Below, piece after piece: positions 1-11,032 of a DNA stretch of 64,000 bases (position 1 is the stretch's first letter; every line of letters starts with the position of its first letter). The DNA is taken from contig JAEUWY010000015.1 in assembly GCA_022059125.1 (NCBI GenBank), forward strand, positions 558,001-622,000, in the 5' to 3' direction. A program made the translations under genes and the position numbers. This stretch comes from Corynespora cassiicola. Its lineage: Eukaryota; Ascomycota; Dothideomycetes; Pleosporales; Corynesporascaceae. The notes under the pieces are model-generated. The model saw nothing but the letters and a program-made list of their open reading frames with translations. It was not told where the DNA came from and did no database searches.

Positions 1-410
1 TGGTGTTCATAGAGTATACCGATCGTCCTCGTTCGAATCGCGGGGTGCCGGTGTCCTTCTCATCGCCAGCTTCCATCATCAAACTAAGGGAGTAGACCGA
101 TCTTCTCCGTGCAAGGTATTCCTTATCGGCGCCGGACTTCATCTTCGCTTCTTCCTTGGCTTTGTTGCGAAAACGACGGGCCAGCATACCCAATATCAGA
201 ATGAGGGCGACGATCAGGACAGTTGCTCCGGCGAAGATACCGTTGACTACATTGGTACTCAGGCTCATTCTCTTACTGAGGTTGTCGCGGATGGCCAGGT
301 TATGCGTCTCGGTTATCGTGCTAGAGGAAGTCAGTAACTTAAGCCTGGACATACGTCGAAACAGATTATACGTACTCCCGCATGATGACCATAAAACTAT
401 TAGGGGGCAT
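1..410 (-). CDS. Small single-pass membrane protein, partial at window edge
   Basis: Coding on the minus strand and running off base 1. I place the start at 410 (ATG after CAAA), exon 1 410-376, a 55-bp intron 375-321 (GTACGT donor, CTGAC branch point, TCTAG acceptor), and exon 2 from 320 to the edge. The join keeps frame. The visible product is about 118 residues: a short polar N-terminus, one hydrophobic segment (AGATVLIVALILILGML), a basic stop-transfer stretch (RRFRNKAKEEAK), then a charged tail. The tail holds RRSVYS and, about 27 residues on, GRSVYS, possible phosphosites. No signal peptide is evident; the topology suggests N-out with a cytoplasmic tail. I do not recognise the family. 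The rest of the C-terminus lies outside the window. Confidence 0.6.
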
Positions 411-3169
411 TTTGACTGTGTGGTAGGGTTTGAAACGATAGAAGTTGATTAAATATGTTTTGGTGAGAGAAAGACTGGTACAGGTTGTTTGATAATCGGG
501 CTATCCTTGCATGGCCGACAGGTGTGGTGGTGGTGTGGTAGCGAGTGAATGGTGAGTGCCGGAGAACTGGAGAAGAAAGAGGGAAAGCCTCGTCTTGTCC
601 AGCCATCATAAACTTCTCAAATGAAGATGTTGAGGTTTCCGTCCGCATCACAGCGGAAAGTTCCAAACGGGTTTCCAGAACAAAACATAAGATCGTCGGG
701 CTGACATGCGAGCATAGACACGAGCTGCTCCTTGAATGCCTCGGAAGCACACGTCTTGCGGCTCTCCCTAGCCATTTTCCTACATAAAGTTTATCGTATG
801 ACACTCGCGAACCAAAATGTTCAGAATGCATGCCAGTGATGATTTCTCCGAGTCGAATCATCTCTCATGTTGCTGGATCCCATGGGTTATCTGTTGGAAA
901 AAGCAATATTCCAATCTAGACTGTCACCCTTTTTCCACTGATAACGTACGCCGAGCTCTTCTTACTTATGCTGTCATCCCCCTGGCTTCTGCAGCTCTAT
1001 CGGGTTCTTATCTCGGCCCTTTTGTACCATAGATAATCAACGAGGACATGACGAGAGACATTATAGCAAAGTACATAACCGTGAAACGCATACATTAGAC
1101 ATGCTTGATGCATCAAATCTACCAAACATGGGCGACTAGGACAATAGTGTTGAGTAGGCTTGGCTATGGAGCTTTGGACCATTGAGAAGATCGGCGGATG
1201 AGATGAGGCGGGAAGATTTGCGCTACATTGCGCAAGCAGGAGGTGGGGGCTCAACTCCTACACAAACCAGTTATTTGTGCGGAAAATCAGGTAATCTACC
1301 CTATATAGGTGAGGCACGGCCAAGTGGCTTTCGCAGGAGTTGCGGTAGAAACGTGGGAGCCATTACGGCATTGTGCATGATCGGGACTTGATACGAACGG
1401 CGGTTACTTTGAACTTTCTCAATAGCAGGTTGGGGAGATTGTGATGATCGAACGTTTGATGCGGCAGAGTCATAGCTAACGCTCGTCGAAGCCGAGAAGT
1501 AGCGGTCCTCTCACAATCTCAGGAAACGCCAAAAAGAAAGCAGCACACTGCACTTTGAACACAACGCCTGTGGTAAGCGATATCGCTCCGAATAGTAACA
1601 GAGTGTTTATTCTATCATTGGATACCTCTTCTCCGTTCCCGACCACAATGCCACACCTACACAAGGATGATCAAGATGAGGACAGCTGAGGCCACTGATA
1701 ATCCTATTGTATGGTTTCGAGTACATGACTTATATTCTCCGAGAGAATCTCTGCGATCACGCAAGTGTGCCGACGATAATATTCCGCTATATTGAAGAGT
1801 TGTTTAGCTTTTACAATCGATCAGAATGGATATGTGCAGGCACCACAGACTTCTTCGTGTACATTCCAGAGATGTTTAGTAGATATTTGTCTTCATTGGG
1901 GTATGGTAAATCACAGGAGTAGGTAAGTCGATAGCTGATGAGAATGCTGTAACAGGTTTGTGCCGAGCTGTACGGTGGTAGCAAATTTATACGAGCTCTG
2001 TTAGAGTCAGAGTTTGATGACAACATGCCTACTAAAGTGACTCAACTTTTAGGTTGATTGAGCGTTTGATGACTGTTTAAAGTTGATTCTTCGATTTGAA
2101 GGCTTTTCTTGCAGCCGGTGAATCAAGTACGGGTCTCAGCTTTAAGAGACGCAACAATATTTGAACATTTTAAATGTTCACATGGAAACGTGAGTATTGG
2201 TATTGTGAAAATTTAGAGAGGTTATTGAAGTCACAGCATTATCATTCACTGAAGTGTTCGTGACTCCCTAGATTTGACGGACACATTGCATCGTAGAATC
2301 TACCCCTACCTCCATTCGTCAGCGTAGAAAGCACGTAGTCCGTGCAATGGCGCTCTCCTCCCTAGCAACGCTGCGGCTACCTCTGTTAGATACAGTTGCA
2401 ATTAAAAAAAAAAATCAAGATTGGGTTGTCTTGATTGAGATACCCAAAGCCGCACTGCGTGGAACCTCCTATTTAGGAATTTTCCTAGCCCGTTCGCAAC
2501 GGCGATTTGATCCGGACCACGGAATTACCTGCGGGTTCCAACGATCTTCCGGGCAAGATATCAACATCTCCGATTCGCAAGAATCTATTAGTATCGATAA
2601 ATTCTCATCATTTTCGAAATGTGAAGGAAGATCAGGAGTGATGTTGACGGAGATTAGCATTAATATCGTGCACTGACTACAACTTGACTCTACCCTCCCG
2701 CGCCCATGACGCAGCGAGCCTCAACAAGTTGTCGCATCGACAGCGAAAAACCATGGATTATATTGATTCCAATTCCCTACTCCCTATATTTAGTGCTATG
2801 AATATTCCAGTGTTCTTTTCACACTGCGATCCATGTATGTTGAAAGCCCCATTTACAACCTTAGAATGTTCATGCAAGTATGGCACGTTCCACCTTTTGC
2901 GTCATTAATCAAATACCCAGAAGTGTCGCACAAGACTCAAAGTACGCATGTATACAAACTGGGGTGACTCCTTGAAGGTAACGTACATACATCAACCTCG
3001 ACGCATGTGAAGACTTAGCATGAGCTTTACAGCTTACAAGTCGCTTCGAGCTACTCACATGCGCATTCGACACTAGGACTACATTTACATTGTCTAGCCT
3101 GACCATCGTACGGTAGCAAAATGGCACCTCTACCCCTTAGTCAAAGATACACCCTCGACCCTCTGCACC
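411..3169. other. Gene-poor stretch, nothing supported
   Basis: About 2.7 kb between the edge gene and a doubtful ORF at 3170. Open frames here are short, have no recognisable domain, no good splice pattern and overlap each other on both strands. Base composition is moderately AT-rich around 1.7-2.3 kb. I see no transposon ends, tRNA or repeat array. Confidence 0.5.
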
Positions 3170-3484
3170 GTGATGACATACTCAAACCACAGCGCAACGC
3201 AACACCCGTCATCAACCCAAATATACCACGCCCCCTTACGCCCCTGGAACTTGACTGAACCCCGCCTGCACCTCCCAGTTCCCATCTACAGCAACCCATA
3301 CTCGCCCAGCGCACCTAGCGCACCCAGCGAGCCTTCACTGCGCCCGTTCTACCAAAAATTGACCCAGGTCAAAGGAATGATGACCAGATTAGGACTTTCG
3401 CTCTTTGGGTTAGGCATGGCCATCGCCGTGATGGCTATGGCATACCAATGCCTCGACAGATGCTGCAGTCAGCGAAGGCGGTAA
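3170..3484 (+). CDS. Doubtful small tail-anchored protein
   Basis: An uninterrupted 104-codon frame starting with two ATG codons. The N-terminal half is rich in Pro, Ser and His, with a Ser-Ala-Pro repeat around residues 47-54. It is followed by a single hydrophobic segment near residues 75-93 (LGLSLFGLGMAIAVMAMAYQ) and a Cys/Arg-rich tail (CLDRCCSQRRR). The layout would fit a tail-anchored or single-pass protein. There is no recognised domain and no visible intron. It stands alone between a gene-poor stretch and a MITE relic. It could be a chance frame. Confidence 0.3.
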   Translation: MMTYSNHSATQHPSSTQIYHAPLRPWNLTEPRLHLPVPIYSNPYSPSAPSAPSEPSLRPFYQKLTQVKGMMTRLGLSLFGLGMAIAVMAMAYQCLDRCCSQRRR

Positions 3485-3770
3485 AGGATATACAGGAGAT
3501 TTCTGGAGGAGCAGGGGTGTAGCGAGTGGGGGATGCGATGACAATGGCAGTGAAACGGCACAATGCCCATGGAATACAATGTTTTCCTACCGGGGCTCGT
3601 AGTTTGCAGCCCATGCCATTGATGCCCATAGTCGGGACCGGGTGCCAGGGCAGGCGGACCGGAGGTGAAACCCTTTCGGATCATGGGAAGATGATTGAAA
3701 CTAACTCCGTTGATAGTAGGTGGTGGATTGACGTAGTGTGGGGTCTTCTGAAGCCAGATTTGACGCATGG

Positions 3771-3876
3771 AGTCCACCCCCAGCTCGGATGTCTAGCGCA
3801 ACACAGGCTTTTTGAATTAGGGAAGCTAGTTGTGGAGCCGACAAAGCATTAAGTAGCTGTTACAAAAAAAAAAGTG
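3771..3876 (+). mobile_element. MITE family copy A, right-truncated
   Basis: This shares the family core seen at five other places: a C-rich end, then CAGCTCGGATGTCTAGCGC, a block ending GTTGTGGAGCCGACAAAGC, and an A-run. The left end has decayed (AGTCCACCCCC where intact copies have CAGT plus C-rich). The expected right inverted end is absent, replaced after the A-run by unrelated sequence. It lies about 200 bp beyond the stop of the GH47 gene. Identity rests on comparison with the copies near 24.3, 35.3, 44.4, 50.7 and 55.3 kb. Confidence 0.7.
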
Positions 3877-4077
3877 GGATGTTCACGTTGAATGTGAACG
3901 CTCTGCTACTCGCAATGGTAACAAGTAAGGTGGAAGAAAGAAACTTAAACTCCGTTGAAATGCTATGATCATCAACACCGTGCTCGAAACAGGCAGTGTT
4001 ATTCTAATCCAACGACGATCCCCGTTACCAAACGCCATGCCATTTTAGAAAAGTGATGTTTACCAGCCAACCCTTTT

Positions 4078-7000
4078 CTAAGATGGCCTTCTGAAAGGAT
4101 GCGCTTCGGTGTTCAACACCCAATCATCCAGGCTCACAACGGTCTCATCTGCGAAAAGCAGATAGAAGTACTTCAATGTTTCGGCAAGCCAGAAACTCTC
4201 CATTTCGTCGTTGAGCTCTGGAGAGAGCTTGGTGACATCATCAATAGCTGAATTGCCGTATAGAGCAGCCGTGTGCTTGTTGACGGCCTCGAACATGCGC
4301 CAACCGGCTTCACGCCAGTGGTTATCACCCGTAATGCGGTACATGTACCAGACAGATTCGATCGCCTCGGGTCTGAACATGTATTAGTAAAGAAAGAATT
4401 AGGACGCAATGGAATATTCTTACCGGAGAATGTAGCTCCTAGCCTTGATCGATGTGACGCCTGACGGAAGACGCTCCTCCTGGATACGGTTTTTCACATA
4501 CTCCTCGTGAGTAAGCGGAGGCTTAGGCGAATATATGACAGGGAACGCGGGCACAGTATGGCTGAACTCTGCACCCACAGCACCTGACGGCTGAACTTTG
4601 GTTGGGGGCCCCTCTCCTTCCTCTGACTCGCCGCCCATCACCGAGTCCCGATCCTCGGTAGCGTGTGAGGCAACCGGGGACGCAGCCGCGGGAGCAGACG
4701 AAGCGGGATCCGGCGTGTCGTCTTCGAGGTCGGCCAACTGTCGCTTGTCGAGGAGATCGGCCGTGACAGTTGGTGTGGCTTTGGCTTCAAGGACTTCGGT
4801 CGCAGCGCTTGTCGGAGGAGCTGTCATTGCTGCGAGCTCTTCTTCGTACCACGCGGATGCCGATGCCATCTGCTTATTGTATGTCTTCATCTGCTCTTTG
4901 TACGACTCAATTCGGTGTTCAGCTCCGGGGTCTAGAACCTCCCAATATTTTGTTTCGTTCCAATGGCACTCCTTCGTGCTCTCACACGGCACAGCGATGA
5001 AAGCCTCTGGCATGATACCCGTGGGTGTCATGTCATAGGACCACACGCAGCCTTCAGTCAACTTCTTCGCAATCTCAAGGTCATCTGGCCTATCAAAAAG
5101 CTTGGCACCCATGCCGAACATACCTCCAGCAAAACAGGTAAGATGCGCATTCTCACCCTCAAGCTCATGCTTTGGAGGCTCATTAAGCTTATTGGGATAG
5201 ACAGAGAGCTTTCCGGAGAAAAGGATATCGTCATCCTTGGGAAGCATAGGGCGAAAAATGAGGTTCTCTTTGACGACGTCCATGGACTGTTCGTACATGG
5301 CCCTATATTTTTCGATTTGACCACCGAGAAGCAAAAACTCTTTGGGCAGGTACTCGTATGTTGAATCAGACATTCCTCCTAGAGTGTACTCCTCTGCTCC
5401 GTAATCGGATGATGATACAAATCCTTGCTCTTCGCATTCCGGTCGTTCCGGAGTTGGTGAAGCTGGAGCTTCTGGATCTGGCTTGACCGGAAGAGGGCCT
5501 GCACTGACTCGAGTTGGTGTCTCCGGCTCATCGACATCTAGTTGCCGTCGGACAATTTTGTTATCATCATTCCAATCCTTGATCTTGAATTTCCCGGCTT
5601 CTCCCGGTATGATTGTATCTTCTTGCTCTGGCTTCCAGGTGGGGTTTGGCCCATTGGGAGTAAACACGATGGGTGCTGGTAGATCCAAAGGCACGTATTT
5701 GTTCCCATTGGGCGAAAGCTTTTCCGTCGATGCTGTCAAAGGAGTGGGTTCAGGTTTTTCCTCTATTTGCAAGGGTTCGTCTTTCACCGAGTCCAAAGGC
5801 GTCTGAGGAGGTGATTCTGCTTGAACCGAATAGTCGATCCTCTTGCATCCCGAAGCGTCCAGGTAAGTGGGCCACATTCCGGGGAGTCTCGTGCTGTTCT
5901 GGAACTCCTCGAGGGCATCTGTGATGCGAGCAATTGCGTCGTAATATTTGTGTTCCCCTGTGAGCTGTGCCAGCCGCGTAAATTCCATGGACAGAGATCC
6001 AATCTCAGCAAGGACTACCCGATTACTCGCGCGATGTGGCTGAGAAGAGAAAGTTCTGCACAGGGTGTTAGCTTGGTCGTGTAAGACTTGTCTGGGGTTG
6101 CTTACGGCCTCCAGTAATAATAAGTCTGCGGCATTCTATTAGGGGTGTCAAAGGCACTAATCAGAATTTCCGCGAGCTCTACAGCCTTCTCTAGCAAATT
6201 CTTGTATTTCTTTTCGCTGAGGTCATATGCAGCAAGAAAACCACCGAGATAGCGAATGGTAGTCTCGAACAGGGGAATATCGGCACGGGTGGTTGTTGTG
6301 AAGTCGATCTTGTCAACAGCTTTAACAGCCTCCTCGAATTCCTCCTTCATGCCCATGATCCACAATGTGTCCAGCGCATCGACCAAAGTAGCGCCCCAGC
6401 CAGCGAATGGGTTGCGCGAACCATTTGAAACGGGAGAGAGTTCGTCTTGCAGCCATGCATACTCTCTGTATCCGTCCCAGGAACGCTTGAAAACGCTCTT
6501 GATGACGTCCAACTTGGCCAACCGATCCGCCTTCGAAGCTGCAGACTCTTGCTTGAATTCAAACTGAACCTTCGGAATCGGTTTAGACGTTTGTGCTGGG
6601 GTTTTGATGATGGATTGCGACGGCACAGGGAAATGCTCGCTCTGCTTCTTCCAGTGGATGACTTCAGAGCTTGTCGGCACTGCTGTGACCTCCAGACGAC
6701 CCTCTCCCTTCTCCAACGGGGTATCCTCGGGGGAAACAGTCTGGATCTTGTTGTCTGCTTCGGTGCCGGCGGCAGCGGCTTGTATGGGTGTCGAGGCTGG
6801 CGTTTGCGAGGATGGTGAGAGCTCGGCGGGCTTCTTCTCCGCAGGAGGTTCGACAGGTGTGACGGGAGGTGGCGTCTGCAGGGCTTGCGATGTCTTTGCA
6901 GCCGGGACATCGATTTCAAGCGGTTTAGTGTCCTGTACGACTGGAGGACGCGGTTGCCAGTTCAAATGTGGAGAGTTTTCTCCCTGAGATGCTGGACGAG

Positions 7001-7145
7001 AGCCATCCTGGCTCCAGGAGGTGCCTGAACTCCCAAACTTGTACAGAGCAATCACCGCAATGACAGCAAAGACGACAAACACCCGGTATCGGCGGTAACG
7101 TAGCATGCTGGGCGAGGTAGGCGAATGGACACGGCTCGCGTGCAA
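4078..7145 (-). CDS. GH47 class I alpha-1,2-mannosidase with long insertions
   Basis: Three exons: 7145-6106, 6055-4424, 4372-4078. The introns are 50 and 51 bp, with GTAAG donors, CTAAC/CTAAT branches and CAG acceptors. The product is 988 aa. A type II membrane anchor lies near residues 20-37, followed by a Pro/Thr/Ser-rich stem to about 200. GH47 hallmarks follow: a [10 protein letters not shown] segment (~255), [10 protein letters not shown] (~297), an [15 protein letters not shown] block, [15 protein letters not shown] (~652), [12 protein letters not shown] (~891), [17 protein letters not shown], and the C-terminal NTEAHP with the calcium-binding Thr. Family enzymes trim mannose from N-glycans in the ER or Golgi. 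Unusual are two low-complexity insertions (~415-560 and ~748-845), making it far longer than typical 500-650-aa members. Because the catalytic blocks are intact I infer an active enzyme; exact subfamily is unsure. A second in-frame ATG at 7106 is possible. Confidence 0.9.
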
Positions 7146-8161
7146 TGCGCGTGGAGGGGCGCCGCGAGCGTGTTGAGGAAACGGTTGATCGGCGGAGTGT
7201 CGTTACGTCGTCGCGGTCATTTGGGGGAATGCGCAAGAGTGTTGGAGGAAAGAAGAGAAATGAAAATCGCACGCAGGAATCATCGAGTTAATAGGAGTAT
7301 TGCTGCGAGGTGGTCATTGAGTAGTCCGGGCTTGGCTCGGATGGGCGCCGGATGCAACAAGCAGTCTAGTGGGTGCTTTTGGTCCCTGATCTCCAGGGCG
7401 GCACGGAGGCGTTCTTGCAGGCCTGCTCCGCAGACTTGATCGTCGCAAAGGTTTCAGCGCGCGCAAAATATACCGGCCCGTGCAAAGAGGGCAGGGCGGG
7501 AACAGTGCAGCCTGCTTGCTGGGTGAGTCGGTCTCGCAAAGTCAGCGTCCTGTTCCCCGCAGCTGTACGGCAGCTGCGATGCGATGGGGCGCCTTCCCGG
7601 CGGACCCTCTGAGCATTTAAGCTTAAATGTTCCTGACTAAACGGGTCAGATGCTCCTCGGGTTAATCAACTACCACATCTAGACTGCTGGGCACGCTCGA
7701 CCGGCTTCACATTTTGTTAATAAGAGACATTGACGGCCCAAGGGTACATTTTTTCACGGTAGACGTTTCCGACTCCTGAAACATTGGCGTTGCATGTCCA
7801 CAGATCCGTCCAGGACTCATGTCGGCTGCATGTCACACCAGGAGGGCAAAACAGTGGGTAGCCGGACGTCGGTTCAAAATACCGGCGGGATTTTACTCGT
7901 ATCAGCCCTGAAGTAGCACCGGGTCTACCTCGCCAGCCTGAAGTCAAAAGCGAACAGCAGTCGTGCGAAAGAAAGATCAGTCATTCCCGAACGAGAGCCA
8001 GCTTAGTTACAGGTGGAAGACAAGAAAAACCGAGGCAAAAAAAGAAAAGGAGTAGCCGCCACTGCCGTCATGTTCCCACTCCAAGCACCAACCACCTCCT
8101 ACTCTGTGGCATGTCCGTTTGCAGGCCGTGAGGCACGCAAAAAAAGAATGCTGGTCAATAA
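7146..8161. promoter_or_regulatory. Upstream region of the GH47 gene
   Basis: About 1 kb between the mannosidase start and the tRNA. It is GC-rich near the gene (7.1-7.6 kb). No supported ORF or repeat was seen. It presumably holds the mannosidase promoter; no specific element is claimed. Confidence 0.4.
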
Positions 8162-8246
8162 GGGCCTGACCGTGATTCGAACACGGGGCCTCCTGCATTT
8201 TAGATGTGAACCCAAAGCAGGAATCATACCACTAGACCATCAGGCC
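8162..8246 (-). tRNA. tRNA-Pro (UGG) with 13-nt intron
   Basis: Read on the minus strand, the gene folds as a tRNA. The acceptor stem is GGCCTGA/TCAGGCC, seven perfect pairs. The D arm carries AGTGGTA. The anticodon stem is CCTGC/GCAGG with loop TTTGGG, then 13 extra bases, then T; anticodon TGG at 34-36. The T arm is CCGTG-TTCGAAT-CACGG. The extra bases sit one position 3' of the anticodon (after base 37), the standard nuclear tRNA intron site. Mature length is 72 nt plus discriminator handling and CCA addition. Decodes proline CCA and probably wobble codons. It stands alone between the GH47 and CCT6 genes. Confidence 0.95.
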
Positions 8247-8664
8247 GTTGATGAATAATGTATAAGAGATTCCGCCTAGCATAGCATATCAACACGCTGC
8301 TCCCAAGCTCATGCTTTCCGCCAGAGTCAGCGTTATGTAAGGACACCTTGTACCACAGCAATGAGGGGCTCGCTTCGAAGACGCGTAGCCCCACCTGTCA
8401 GCCTGACATTTCACAGCTCAGGTTGAGTCACGGGTATCCAATGAAGTGGTACAGCTCGAGGAGCACTCCTCACTGCCATTCGGTGGATCATTGTGCGAGG
8501 AGAATCTCTATTATTGAGACAAGGCCTGTCACTATACATTGCCTACGTCTAGAAGCCGATAAGTGGCCCTCGCATTTCATTCCAAGATATTTTCATCATG
8601 TCCGTGATGGCTGGGGAGTGTCTTTTGGGACCGTCTCACTGCATCATGGTTTTCATGTACCTCT
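8247..8664. other. Spacer between tRNA and CCT6 3' end
   Basis: About 420 bp between the tRNA 5' flank and the CCT6 stop codon. The region should hold the CCT6 3' UTR and tRNA upstream flank. I see no other feature. Confidence 0.4.
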
Positions 8665-10732
8665 CTACTGCTCCTCACCTCCTGGCCCGGCTTGACGTCC
8701 CTGTAGGCGTTCGTTAGTGAGTGTATTTAGAGAAGGAGCGCCTGAATCACTTACCATCTGTCGTGCCTTCAGCATCTCGTCACACAGTAGCAAGTTTGAC
8801 GCAATTCCAGTACTCGACGCAAGAGCATTGCGAAGTACCCTGAACGAATCGTAGACGCCCTCCTGTGTGGGGTCCATTGCCTCACCAGTGGCCAGGTCTA
8901 GTCCGACAACATGGCCCTCGTCGTGTTCATCCTGCAGGGCAGCAACTAGAAATATGTCAGCAATGCTAGCGAGCCGTAGAGCAGCAGACTTACGGGAATC
9001 CTGAATGTCGTGGCCAGAGTTCGCTGCGAGCGTCTTGGGGATGATGAGAAGGGCGTCTGCGAAAGCAGTCACACCCCACTTGGCCTTGCCCTTCACCGTC
9101 TTCCTAAAGCTCTCGCTGTTGAGGTGCGTAGCGCAAGCAACCTGGAAAGCGCCACCGCCAGGGACCACGCTCTTGTCGACGATCATGTTGTAGACACTCC
9201 TCAGACCGTCGCGAACTGCATCCTTGATCTGGGTAATGGTGTGTCCATTAGGTCCCTTGATGAGCAACGTAACCGACTTGGGCTCCTTGACATCCTCCTG
9301 CGCAAGAGTTAGGGCTATCCATGCCGACAATGTATCTGACACTTACAACAAAGGTGTACTTCTCCTCGCCAAGTGTGTGCTCATACACCAGACCAGCCCA
9401 GCCAAGAACATCAGGCGACAGGTCGTCCACGCTGTTCTGTGCTGTTCCACCACATACAAGCTGCAGGCGCTCCATATTCCTCCTCTTGGCTCTTCGCAGC
9501 GCAAAGATGCCATTCTTGACCAACACATCCAAGCTTAGCGGGTCGATGCCCTTTTGGTTTATTATAACGAATCCCTTCTTGGGGTCGTCTCCGCAGACTT
9601 CCTTCTTCAATTCCACAATCTTTCGCAGCTTGTCATCCACAAATCGACGCTCGCTCTCCACAAGCTTCTCCCTCTGCTCTGCACTTGAGTAGTAGAACCC
9701 AGAGTTGATTTCCGACTTTTCGTACTCCAAGCTGACATTTAGCGTGAGGATGTATGCATTTTCTACCCTCTTAGGCATGTCTGGGTGCCTCGCTCCATGG
9801 TCAAGCGCGAGACCACGAATAAGCTGGGTATCCGCGGCAGTGCGATGCTGCATAGTCATGATTTCGACCATGTGAAGATCAGGCTTTGCGGGGGCCTGGT
9901 AGATGGAAAGTACGGCATCGACAATGTCGGGGGTGAGCTGTTCGGCCAACGAGCTGTCGAGTTTTGTAGATAACGACGTTCGCGCTACGGAAAGCAGAAG
10001 CTCACGATCGACCTCCTTCTGGAGCTTGAACTCGTCGAGGAACTGGATTTGTTAGCCAGATTCTGCACTCCTTTGTGTAATTTACCAACCTTCAACGCCT
10101 CCGTCTTTGCGATTTCGTATCCATCTGTGATGACTCGTGGGTGCAGTCCTTCGGAGATGTATCGATTCGCTTGCTTCAGAAGCTCGCCAACCAGCAAGAC
10201 GACTGATGTTGTTCCGTCTCCGGTAATATCATCCTGTGCTGTAGCGGCTCTCGCAATCATGACCTTCGATGCGTCAGTATTTGTGTGGGGCGTACGATCA
10301 TGGCAATACATACGGCAGTGGGGTTCTGGATTTGCTGGAGTAGAGTTAGCATTACAAGTTCCGAAAACGGCTCAATAAACTTACCATCTCCTTCAACAAC
10401 ACACTACCGTCTTTTGTGAGTTTAATCTGGCCGGCGCCATCTACAAGCCTGCATACGGTCAACTAGTGCAATGCAGCATAGGAGCAGTGTACATACATCT
10501 TTAATGTGCCGCGGGGTCCCAAGTTTGACGACAACACCTTTGAGAGAATTAGAAGGCTTGTAATAAAACATCAAAGCCCATGCGCACCTGCTGCAGGCCC
10601 TCGCCGGCCGAGATGTTGACACTCAGAGCTTCCCCGCGCCTCTGTATTCGTGGATTAGCCGGGCAATAGTTGAGATGTAAGGAAGCTTACCCTAGACTCC
10701 GCCTTTGGATTGAGAAGCTGTGCGGCCGACAT
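8665..10732 (-). CDS. CCT6: CCT zeta, chaperonin TCP-1 subunit 6
   Basis: Ten exons, all joined in frame: 10732-10691, 10641-10588, 10537-10497, 10448-10385, 10334-10314, 10263-10090, 10042-9347, 9297-8994, 8945-8755, 8700-8665, giving 540 aa. Introns are about 47-54 bp; exon 5 is a 21-nt micro-exon encoding QIQNPTA. The group II chaperonin signatures are clear: [12 protein letters not shown] and [12 protein letters not shown] near the N-terminus, [15 protein letters not shown] in the ATP site, [16 protein letters not shown], and the C-terminal equatorial part. The start [20 protein letters not shown] and KEMQIQNPTA match zeta subunits rather than the other seven. It acts in the cytosolic TRiC/CCT ring that folds actin, tubulin and WD-repeat proteins. 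It shares a 300-bp promoter with NOP56. Confidence 0.96.
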
Positions 10733-11032
10733 TGTGAAGAAATCTCTATAATGGGTATATGCAGTGCTGGAGAAGGTTCAAGACCACGTCGTGGGGGAGA
10801 TTGGCGGCGGTTTTCGCGTATGCCTATCGCGTTCAGAATTTCGTCGGAGACTAGTTTCTCCACGCCGGCATGCCAAGATTGACCCCAAAATTTTTGACCT
10901 TTGAACTATCGAACCTCAAGGTCTAGCTCCCACTGAAAAGCACCTTCACGCAGGGCACTCTCAGCACCGTCAACGACTTGGGTAGGCCCATTGAAGAACG
11001 TGCGCGCGCATATCCACGTCCATAAATTCGCC
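10733..11032. promoter_or_regulatory. Bidirectional promoter CCT6 / NOP56
   Basis: Exactly 300 bp separate the two start codons, which point away from each other. Both 5' UTRs and both promoters must fit here, so coordinated expression is likely (inference). No TATA box or named factor site is claimed. Confidence 0.6.

Noticed and set aside
20..45. T-loop-like GTTCGAATC near the window start
   Set aside because: Lies inside the coding exon of the edge gene; no tRNA fold.
400..861. 153-codon minus-strand frame overlapping the first exon of the edge gene
   Set aside because: No domain, odd composition, overlapped by an equally open plus-strand frame, and incompatible with the better spliced model.
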